From NCBI GenBank assembly GCA_013044365.1, contig JABEUP010000042.1, positions 1 to 7,509 of the forward strand: a stretch of DNA of 7,509 bases, in the 5' to 3' direction. Below the pieces are notes generated by a model. That model worked only from the letters and a program-made list of their open reading frames with translations. It ran no database searches and was not told the origin of the DNA. Position numbers and translations under genes: made by a program. Below are positions 1 through 5,366 of this stretch, one piece after another. Origin of the DNA: Acidimicrobiaceae bacterium (GTDB taxonomy: Bacteria > Actinomycetota > Acidimicrobiia > Acidimicrobiales > Acidimicrobiaceae). Every line of letters begins with the position of its first letter. The stretch's first letter is position 1.

Positions 1-422
1 GGGGCCTACGCGACGCTTCGAAGATAGCCTCTTATATCAAAAGGGAAAATCTGCCAATCGAGGTAGTTCTTTGCTCACCGGCATTGAGAACTACTCAGAC
101 GTTGGAAGCCATTAAGCCCGTGTTGGAAAAAATCGCGGAAGTCATCATTGACGACTCCTTGTATACCTTCGATCCAGTCCATGTCATTGAACGGCTTGCA
201 GAAGTTCCAGACTCCAAAAAGGAAGTCATGATCATTGGACACAACCCCGGAATCCAATCCATTGCCCTCACATTTGCGCCGCCCGGTTTACAAAGAACGC
301 GTATCTCGGATAAATACCCCACTGGTTCCCTTGCGATCATCGCGCTTGAGAATGGGTCATGGGATTTGAGCAATCCGGTTATCACCAGCTTCAGTTTCAT
401 CACACCCAAAGAAATCGAATAA
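1..422 (+). CDS. sixA: SixA-like phosphohistidine phosphatase, 5' end missing
   Basis: This is the 3' part of a histidine-phosphatase superfamily protein; the frame is open from base 3 to the TAA at 420-422, giving 139 residues. The gene starts outside the window, so the N-terminal RHG motif carrying the phospho-accepting histidine is not visible. What remains fits SixA: an early GLRDASKIASYI segment, then VLCSPALRTTQT, which matches the S-S-P-x-x-R-x-x-Q-T arginine motif, and later MIIGHNPGI, whose histidine is the second catalytic histidine of the family. SixA proteins remove phosphate from histidine in phosphorelay or phosphotransfer proteins in the cytoplasm; small actinobacterial members are often of unknown target. 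The C-terminal half also fits SixA size (usually about 150-170 residues), so only some 20-30 residues are lost. The family call is firm, the physiological substrate is not. The gene shows no evident link to the catabolic genes downstream. Confidence 0.85.
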   Translation, partial: GLRDASKIASYIKRENLPIEVVLCSPALRTTQTLEAIKPVLEKIAEVIIDDSLYTFDPVHVIERLAEVPDSKKEVMIIGHNPGIQSIALTFAPPGLQRTRISDKYPTGSLAIIALENGSWDLSNPVITSFSFITPKEIE

Positions 423-520
423 CTTCGGTTTCCGCGCCACAGACCAGTTTCTAAGCTCCTATTTGAACCTCGTGCTAATAACTTATTTTCAAACTGCGGA
501 TAAATTCCGTACCGACTACA
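423..520 (+). other. Short intergenic gap before the membrane hydrolase
   Basis: About 100 bases separate the phosphatase stop from the first possible start of the next gene. I see no terminator hairpin. AT-rich hexamers such as TAATAA (475-480) and GATAAA (499-504) could form part of a promoter, but none has a convincing -35 partner at 16-18 bases, so no promoter is called. Confidence 0.3.
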
Positions 521-1777
521 ATGGCGCTTCAGATGATTTGGGGGGCTATTTACAAAGTGATGACTGAAACAGTTTCACCTGAGAGTTTACCGACAAAAGC
601 TCGAACTAAACTTAGAAAAAGGATCGCGAAACGGGCAATCATTATCCTGGCCGTCCTGGCAATCCTGTTCTATGGTGGCGGGGGCTTGTACTTCTCCAAC
701 CAGCTCTACAAGATCGGACTTTCCGGTGCGGCCAGACGGTCACTGAAACCGTCATACTCCATACCGGTGGCCGGGGTTTCAAGCACCTCCATAGTTTTGG
801 ACACCTCATCCTCCACTCCGTACGAAGCTACCACAAAAGGTATTTGGGGACTGCAATGGCCGAGCGGGTACGGTCAGATCTCTACTATCGACAGCGTATC
901 GACACACAGCGTGACTCGGGCATTCAAACTCATCACCGGCAACGACCCCGTCCCTGGACAAGAAGTGGCGATTGACTCGAATGCGTTTCCAGTTAACCCC
1001 AAAGTCGCTTTCGGAATTAACTACCAGATCGTCAGCTACAAAGGCCCGCTTGGCAACTATCCGTCCTGGTTCATTCCGGGAACCAGCAGCACCTGGGCGA
1101 TAACTGTCCATGGAAATGCCATGACCCTGTTGGATGGAATGAAAGCTCTCCCGACACTGCACAACCTGGGACTGCCAACTCTGATGATTTCATACCGCAA
1201 TGATCCTGGCGCTCCGCAGTCCAAATCGGATCTTCTCAGATATGGACTAACCGAGTGGCAGGATCTCCAGGCTGCCGTCAGCTACGCCTTGGCTCATGGC
1301 GCACAGCACGTAATTCTGCTTGGCTACAGCATGGGCGGTGGAATTGTGACTAACTTCCTACTCCAGTCGAATCTGGCCTCGCGGGTCAGCGCGGTAGTGC
1401 TGGATGCGCCGATGGTGAACTTCTCAAAAACAGTCGACTTCAACGCCTCTGAGATGGACCTGCCTCTGATTGGACTTCCATTGCCCCAAAGTCTGACCGA
1501 TGTGGCCAAATGGATTTCCTCATGGCGCTATGGAGTCGCATGGAACCAATTGAACTACCTTGCCAAGGCCAATAAACTAGATACCCAAATTCTGTTGTTT
1601 CAAGGACTCAGCGACAAAACTGTACCGGCCGTAACATCAGACGAACTGGCGAAGGACAGGCCAGATCTGGTCAAATACGTAACGACTCCGGGCGCCGGGC
1701 ATCTTGAATCCTGGAATTTCCACCCTCAAAGCTACGACAACATTATGAAGTCCTTCATTCAGGCACATCTAAGTTGA
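521..1777 (+). CDS. Membrane-anchored extracellular alpha/beta hydrolase
   Basis: A 418-residue serine hydrolase with a single N-terminal membrane anchor. A basic stretch (residues 26-38, KARTKLRKRIAKR) is followed by a hydrophobic segment at about 38-59, giving an N-in/C-out topology with the catalytic domain outside the membrane. Residues 60-180 form a family-specific region with no motif I recognise. The alpha/beta hydrolase core follows: oxyanion-side HGN near residue 198, the nucleophile elbow GYSMGG with Ser270, an acid in GLSDKTVP (Asp365) and the histidine in GAGHLE (His394), so the triad is complete. Proteins of this layout, annotated as alpha/beta hydrolases or peptidases of the S9 type, occur in actinobacteria; the substrate (ester, lipid or peptide) cannot be told. 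The start is uncertain: nothing like a Shine-Dalgarno precedes 521, whereas GTG 557 or ATG 560 (MTETVSPESL) has a G-run at 540-545 upstream and may be the true start. Confidence 0.8.
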   Translation: MALQMIWGAIYKVMTETVSPESLPTKARTKLRKRIAKRAIIILAVLAILFYGGGGLYFSNQLYKIGLSGAARRSLKPSYSIPVAGVSSTSIVLDTSSSTPYEATTKGIWGLQWPSGYGQISTIDSVSTHSVTRAFKLITGNDPVPGQEVAIDSNAFPVNPKVAFGINYQIVSYKGPLGNYPSWFIPGTSSTWAITVHGNAMTLLDGMKALPTLHNLGLPTLMISYRNDPGAPQSKSDLLRYGLTEWQDLQAAVSYALAHGAQHVILLGYSMGGGIVTNFLLQSNLASRVSAVVLDAPMVNFSKTVDFNASEMDLPLIGLPLPQSLTDVAKWISSWRYGVAWNQLNYLAKANKLDTQILLFQGLSDKTVPAVTSDELAKDRPDLVKYVTTPGAGHLESWNFHPQSYDNIMKSFIQAHLS

Positions 1778-1785
1778 ACTAGTCC

Positions 1786-1806
1786 GGATCTAAACCACCC
1801 AGATCC
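1786..1806 (+). repeat. Inverted repeat just after the hydrolase gene
   Basis: GGATCT at 1786-1791 and AGATCC at 1801-1806 are exact reverse complements separated by nine bases. The position, nine bases after the stop codon, suits a transcription end, but the stem is only six pairs and no T-run follows, so it is not a standard intrinsic terminator. Confidence 0.35.
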
Positions 1807-1855
1807 ACTACAGCCTCCTTGGGTCGGGCGGTAAACAGAAGTAGAGCCCCAATAG

Positions 1856-1871
1856 TGATACTGTATTATCA
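1856..1871 (+). promoter_or_regulatory. AT-rich palindrome, possible operator
   Basis: TGATA (1856-1860) and TATCA (1867-1871) are inverted repeats around a six-base centre, in an AT-rich tract that also contains -10-like hexamers. Such short palindromes can be operators of dimeric regulators, but five-base arms in AT-rich DNA arise easily by chance. Confidence 0.2.
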
Positions 1872-2102
1872 AAATAAAACGTGATGCTCAGTCTGGTTTA
1901 ACTTCTCTAAGATAACTTAAAATTCTTTACGCTTCGAGCAATCGCCGAGGGGGTGCGACAGCAATAGTGGACTTTACAACGGATGAATTTACCAATTCGG
2001 ACCGAAATGCGCCTTTAGACGTTCTAACATTGTCAGCCGGAATCCGAAGCGCTGATTTGACTCAAACAAATCCTTGAGCGACTGGCAACCACTGGGAATT
2101 CC

Positions 2103-2129
2103 ACGGTTTCAGATCGGATCTGCAACCGT
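2103..2129 (+). promoter_or_regulatory. 27-base near-perfect palindrome, candidate operator
   Basis: The left arm ACGGTTTCAGATC (2103-2115) and right arm GATCTGCAACCGT (2117-2129) match as reverse complements at 12 of 13 positions around a single central base. The innermost 13 bases (2110-2122) are perfectly symmetric. The element ends about 100 bases before the start of the lactonase-like gene. No T-run follows on either strand, which argues against an intrinsic terminator. A dimeric or tetrameric regulator site for the catabolic cluster is the best explanation, though the regulator gene is not in the window. Confidence 0.5.
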
Positions 2130-2176
2130 TTCGCTAATCCGCCTCAAGGCTCACCCTAAGGCCCCAACAGCTTTGC

Positions 2177-2198
2177 CATCTGGTTATTCACCCAGATG
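2177..2198 (+). promoter_or_regulatory. 7-base inverted repeat close to the lactonase start
   Basis: CATCTGG (2177-2183) and CCAGATG (2192-2198) are exact inverted repeats around an eight-base loop, ending 31 bases before the ATG at 2230. It could be a second regulator site or a 5' leader hairpin. It shares only the CAGAT core with the larger palindrome upstream. Confidence 0.35.
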
Positions 2199-2229
2199 AA
2201 ATCACTACACAAATTGGAAATGACAGAAC

Positions 2230-3003
2230 ATGAAATCAACCACCGGATCAATCGAGTTGAATTACCGGATAGACGGTGAGCCGGGTCTACCTTGGCTGAT
2301 TTTCTCCAACTCCGTTGCCACCGATATGAACCTTTGGACCGAACAGGTAACACCACTGATGGACCGGTTCCAAATCCTACGCTATGACCAGCGGGGACAC
2401 GGACTGAGCGATGCCCCGGAGGGGCGGTACACCATCGATATCCTCTCCGAGGATTTGCTCAGATTAATGGATTCCTTAAATATTGTATCAGCGAGGCTCG
2501 TAGGTATTTCCATGGGCGCAATGACAGTCCTTACCTTCGCCAAACAGCATCCGGACCGGACTGACAAGCTTGTGGTATGCGACTGTGGACCATCTGCGAG
2601 CCCGGCATCAGCTCAACAGTGGCTGGAACGAATCGATAAGGTCCTGGCCGGAGGAATGGACGCAATAGTAGAGGAAACAGTTGGACGCTGGTTTACCCAA
2701 GCAACGCTGGCATCAATGAACCCGGTGGTCGAAAAGGTATCTTCAATGATCAAGGCTACACCGGTACCGGGATTCGTTGGGTCAGCGTATGCACTTTCCA
2801 CCTTTGATCTACGCGCTGATCTGGAAACTCTCAAAGTCCCCACCCTATTCATAGCAGGTGAGCAAGACGCAGTCATAGGCGGAACACGGTCATTGAGCGA
2901 TACAGTGCCAAACTCCGAGTTCAAATCCATTTCCGGGGCAGGACACCTATGCAATTTGGAAAACCCTCATGACTTTCTATCAGCCATAATGGAGTTTTTA
3001 TAA
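2230..3003 (+). CDS. PcaD-like 3-oxoadipate enol-lactonase family hydrolase
   Basis: A 257-residue cytoplasmic alpha/beta hydrolase with no signal peptide, the usual length of 3-oxoadipate enol-lactonases (about 255-265). It begins with the family's oxyanion-loop pattern FSNSVATDMNLW (residues 25-36), close to the FSNSLGTD of PcaD, then RYDQRGHGLSD (51-61). The catalytic triad is visible: Ser94 in GISMGA, Asp213 in GEQDAV, His239 in GAGHL. PcaD enzymes open the five-membered enol-lactone ring of the beta-ketoadipate route. Here the next gene is a gentisate/salicylate-type dioxygenase rather than protocatechuate genes, so the likely substrate is another lactone, perhaps one formed from the ring-cleavage product. 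The ribosome site is weak (GGAAA about 11 bases upstream). It lies 50 bases before the dioxygenase gene on the same strand and probably shares its transcript. The family is sure; the substrate is inferred. Confidence 0.85.
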   Translation: MKSTTGSIELNYRIDGEPGLPWLIFSNSVATDMNLWTEQVTPLMDRFQILRYDQRGHGLSDAPEGRYTIDILSEDLLRLMDSLNIVSARLVGISMGAMTVLTFAKQHPDRTDKLVVCDCGPSASPASAQQWLERIDKVLAGGMDAIVEETVGRWFTQATLASMNPVVEKVSSMIKATPVPGFVGSAYALSTFDLRADLETLKVPTLFIAGEQDAVIGGTRSLSDTVPNSEFKSISGAGHLCNLENPHDFLSAIMEFL

Positions 3004-3016
3004 AAACAGAGTTAAT

Positions 3017-3055
3017 AGCGGACAAATATAAGGAAAACGAAAGGAGCGGACAAAT
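3017..3055 (+). repeat. 11-base direct repeat flanking the dioxygenase ribosome site
   Basis: AGCGGACAAAT occurs at 3017-3027 and again at 3045-3055, 28 bases apart. The second copy runs through the ribosome site into the ATG of the dioxygenase gene. It may be a short duplication or a translational control site; nothing else in the sequence decides this. Confidence 0.5.
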
Positions 3056-4295
3056 GACAGTACAGCAAAGTGTCACAACACCGGTATTGAAAGAAATCAA
3101 GGACACCACGGAGGACCATAAGATCACCGCCCGGGAGAAAATGGAAGAATTAAATCCCGAAGCCAAGAAACTACAATTTTGGATCAGGACCCAAAGGAAT
3201 GCACCTGCTCAGGAACCGTGGTTTTCTACTGCTGGGACCGATGACACTGGTAAACTTGCAAGCGGCCAGGTTGGTAAAAACCAACTCAAACCACTTCCGT
3301 ACCGATGGAGGTGGAACGACTACCGACCCTATTTGGAAAAAATTTCCCAAATAGCCGCCAACGCTGATGTTTCTCCGGTCGAGTTTGCTGACAGGCAGAG
3401 CATAGTGTTAATGAACCCCGGACTAACTGATAGGATCCAGGTCACCAATACGATCAGGTGTTCGATTTCCATCTACAATCCAGGAGACGTCGCACCTGCC
3501 CACGTTCATAGCCCAAACGCCAGCAGAACAATTCTGACCAATAATGGCGGCTACACCAATATCGAAGGTGAACGTTGCGAAGCGCGCAGGGGTGACGTCA
3601 TCCTTACCCCAAATGGCACTTGGCATGACCACGGAAATGACGGTGAAGAGCCCGTAGTCTGGATTGACACCCTCGATTGGCCGTTGATGGAGTATCTCGA
3701 CTGTGCCTGGGTGGACCAGGACTTCCAAGGTGCGTTCGGCACCACAGATAAGGTACAGCCAGTGAGACACGTGGACGGATATTCGCAAAAGCTTTACAAC
3801 AACGGAGGTCTTAGGCCCACATTTGTCTCCCATCAGCGGGGTTTCAGCCAAAGACTTACTCCGCTCTTCCATTACGCTGGCACCGACATTAGAAATACTC
3901 TCATAGATCTAAAGGATGAAGCGGGAGACCCCTACGAGGGAATTCAAATGGAGCTGGTAAATCCAGTGACAGGGGAATCCGTATTTCCCACCTTGAGATA
4001 TGGGGCTCAGCTTCTACGTCCCCACGAAGCCACCCTGCTGAAAAGAGAGACCTCCAGTGGTTACTACGTGGTAATCGAGGGCGCGGGGTACACCGAAATC
4101 AACGGGCAAAAATTCGACTGGAAACCAAATGATGTTATCGCGGTACCCAACTTCCTTTGGCGGCGTCACGTTAACACCTCTGATAAAGACACCATCCTTT
4201 ACAGCGTCTCCGATGCTGCGCTCATGAGAAATATCGGCCAATACCGCGCTCAGGGCAAGGATAATGGCGGGAATGTGATCCAGCTCGAAGTGTGA
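3054..4295 (+). CDS. Gentisate/salicylate 1,2-dioxygenase-family ring-cleaving enzyme
   Basis: A 413-residue two-cupin (bicupin) protein of the Fe(II) extradiol-type family that holds gentisate, salicylate and 1-hydroxy-2-naphthoate dioxygenases. In the first cupin, His150 and His152 (PAHVHSPNASR) and His191 (TWHDHGND) take the three iron-ligand places; the spacing of 41 between first and last ligand equals that of characterised salicylate 1,2-dioxygenase. Arg158, eight residues after the first ligand, matches the conserved substrate-binding arginine. A second, degenerate cupin (about 335-375) contains GYTEINGQKFDW and LWRRHVN. The N-terminus is some 40-50 residues longer than gentisate dioxygenases. 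Such enzymes insert both atoms of O2 between the carboxyl- and hydroxyl-bearing ring carbons. AAGGAG at 3041-3046, seven bases before the ATG, is a strong ribosome site and fixes the start. The family is clear; gentisate itself is not assured as substrate, since residues around the ligands (NNGGY instead of EGxGAY-type) differ. Confidence 0.85.
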   Translation: MTVQQSVTTPVLKEIKDTTEDHKITAREKMEELNPEAKKLQFWIRTQRNAPAQEPWFSTAGTDDTGKLASGQVGKNQLKPLPYRWRWNDYRPYLEKISQIAANADVSPVEFADRQSIVLMNPGLTDRIQVTNTIRCSISIYNPGDVAPAHVHSPNASRTILTNNGGYTNIEGERCEARRGDVILTPNGTWHDHGNDGEEPVVWIDTLDWPLMEYLDCAWVDQDFQGAFGTTDKVQPVRHVDGYSQKLYNNGGLRPTFVSHQRGFSQRLTPLFHYAGTDIRNTLIDLKDEAGDPYEGIQMELVNPVTGESVFPTLRYGAQLLRPHEATLLKRETSSGYYVVIEGAGYTEINGQKFDWKPNDVIAVPNFLWRRHVNTSDKDTILYSVSDAALMRNIGQYRAQGKDNGGNVIQLEV

Positions 4296-4305
4296 GCAGA
4301 ACTCC

Positions 4306-4340
4306 GCAGCCCTGTTCCGTAGAACGGGGCTGCAACTTTT
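4306..4340 (+). terminator. Rho-independent terminator after the dioxygenase gene
   Basis: Arms GCAGCCCTGTTC (4306-4317) and GAACGGGGCTGC (4322-4333) form a 12-pair GC-rich stem with one G-T wobble and a CGTA tetraloop, followed by AAC and four T (4337-4340). It starts 11 bases after the dioxygenase stop. The T-run is short, so some read-through into the FAH gene is possible. Confidence 0.85.
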
Positions 4341-4415
4341 GTATAACCAGCAATTTGGGCGCCTGCCTAAACCTGTTGCTACAGACCCACAATTACTCAA
4401 CAGAGGGAGATTAAA

Positions 4416-5270
4416 ATGCGACTGGCATCGTACAATGTCAATGGCCGGGACTCCTATGGTGTCATTTCCAACAATAACAGTATTATCGACCTGGGCTCCC
4501 GCCTCGAACAAAAGTCCATACTTCAGTTGTTACAGTCCGATGCGGTCGATTCGGCCCGGAAGTTCACCAACGAGAAGCCGGATTACGCACTTAGCGACAT
4601 CAGTCTTAGTCTTCCAGTTCCTGGCGGAGAGAAAATCATCTGCGTGGGGATCAACTACCCTGAACGCGAGGAGGAGTACAAGGGCGAGATAAAAAGAGGT
4701 TCTTACCCCAATCTCTTCGTCCGGTTCCCGTCTTCATTTTCGCCACATGAACAACCCATAATTCGACCAAAAGTTTCAGATCAACTCGACTATGAAGGTG
4801 AGGTGGCACTGGTCATCGGAAAACCGGGACGACACATTCCGAACGCAAGTGCCTATGAACACATTGCCGCCATCACTGCCGCAAACGAAGGAACAGTCCG
4901 TGACTGGGTCAAACACGGCTCAAAGAATGTGACTCAGGGTAAGAACTTCGAGCGCTCGGGAAGTATCGGCCCGTGGATTGTGACCACCGACGAGCTTGAC
5001 CCCTCGGGCGAACTTACATTGACCACTAGGGTCAACGGAAAGGTACGCCAGAACAATTCCACCAAAAACATGTTTTGGCATTTTGACGAATTAATAAATT
5101 ACATCAGTACCTTTATCACTTTGCTGCCTGGTGACATTATTTTGACTGGAACTCCAACAGGAGCCGGATCCCACTTGGACCCACCCGTTTATCTCGTGCC
5201 AGGGGACGTGGTGGAGGTCGAAGTTCAGGGTGTCGGAATGTTACGAAATAGAGTCCTGGATGAAGAGTAA
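4416..5270 (+). CDS. Fumarylacetoacetate hydrolase (FAH) family protein
   Basis: A 284-residue cytoplasmic enzyme: an N-terminal cap of about 70 residues, then the FAH core. The core shows VGINYPEREEEYKG (77-90), LFVRFPSS (100-107), LDYEGEVALVIGK (124-136) with metal-ligand candidates Glu127 and Glu129, NEGTVRDW (157-164), VTQGKNF (172-178), SIGPWIVTTDEL (183-194) and LTGTPTGAG (243-251). The family binds Mg2+ or Mn2+ and hydrolyses or decarboxylates beta-diketo or 2-oxo acids, such as fumarylpyruvate and acylpyruvates in gentisate and homogentisate routes. The place usually held by the third ligand, an Asp in the DxTxRD motif, is Glu158 here; the NEG-RDW form seems to belong to a subfamily rather than to a defect. 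GAGGGAG at 4403-4409 is a good ribosome site six bases before the ATG. It follows the terminator, with the decarboxylase-like gene 96 bases downstream. Its likely job is the last hydrolysis of the ring-cleavage product. Confidence 0.85.
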   Translation: MRLASYNVNGRDSYGVISNNNSIIDLGSRLEQKSILQLLQSDAVDSARKFTNEKPDYALSDISLSLPVPGGEKIICVGINYPEREEEYKGEIKRGSYPNLFVRFPSSFSPHEQPIIRPKVSDQLDYEGEVALVIGKPGRHIPNASAYEHIAAITAANEGTVRDWVKHGSKNVTQGKNFERSGSIGPWIVTTDELDPSGELTLTTRVNGKVRQNNSTKNMFWHFDELINYISTFITLLPGDIILTGTPTGAGSHLDPPVYLVPGDVVEVEVQGVGMLRNRVLDEE

Positions 5271-5366
5271 CCCCCTGGAATTTCCGTGCCTGACTCGCAA
5301 TAATACATTTCTCAAACAGTTACATGGCTAACATTAGAAGAACTATTGATCATCAGGGGGGCCTAA
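5271..5366 (+). promoter_or_regulatory. Spacer with long-range inverted repeat covering a ribosome site
   Basis: CCCCCTG directly after the FAH stop (5271-5277) is the exact reverse complement of CAGGGGG at 5354-5360, which overlaps the purine-rich ribosome site (AGGGGGG, 5355-5361) of the next gene. If the 76-base loop closes, it would mask that site. No convincing promoter or terminator is seen between them. Confidence 0.3.

Larger units (their letters stand above)
1778..2229 (+). other. Gene-free leader region with several inverted repeats
   Basis: About 450 bases without a convincing gene. It contains a weak hairpin just after the hydrolase stop, an AT-rich palindrome (1856-1871), a 27-base near-perfect palindrome (2103-2129) and a 7-base inverted repeat (2177-2198), the last two within about 130 bases of the next start. 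The longest open frame on the plus strand runs to a TGA ending at 2077 with a possible GTG at 1967 (36 codons) and matches nothing I recognise. The most economical reading is that this is the control region of the catabolic cluster beginning at 2230. Confidence 0.5.

Noticed and set aside
1967..2077. Small plus-strand open frame of 36 codons beginning at GTG 1967
   Set aside because: The G-run upstream is about 13 bases away, the product resembles nothing I know, and it lies in a palindrome-rich leader; a chance frame is more likely.
2095..2102. GGAATTCC palindrome next to the 27-base palindrome
   Set aside because: An eight-base symmetric word is common by chance and has no extended arms.
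2156..2356. 66-codon minus-strand frame across the lactonase start
   Set aside because: It is antisense to the lactonase N-terminus and covers the candidate leader; no protein family is recognisable.
3423..3872. 149-codon open frame on the minus strand inside the dioxygenase gene
   Set aside because: It is fully antisense to a well-conserved gene, has no ribosome site and encodes no recognisable motif.
4014..4511. 165-codon minus-strand open frame spanning the dioxygenase end and the FAH start
   Set aside because: It crosses the intrinsic terminator and is antisense to two conserved genes; the product has no family features.
4339..4692. 117-codon plus-strand frame overlapping the FAH start
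   Set aside because: It is a frame-shadow of the FAH gene with low-complexity Ser/Arg/Thr-rich content and no ribosome site.
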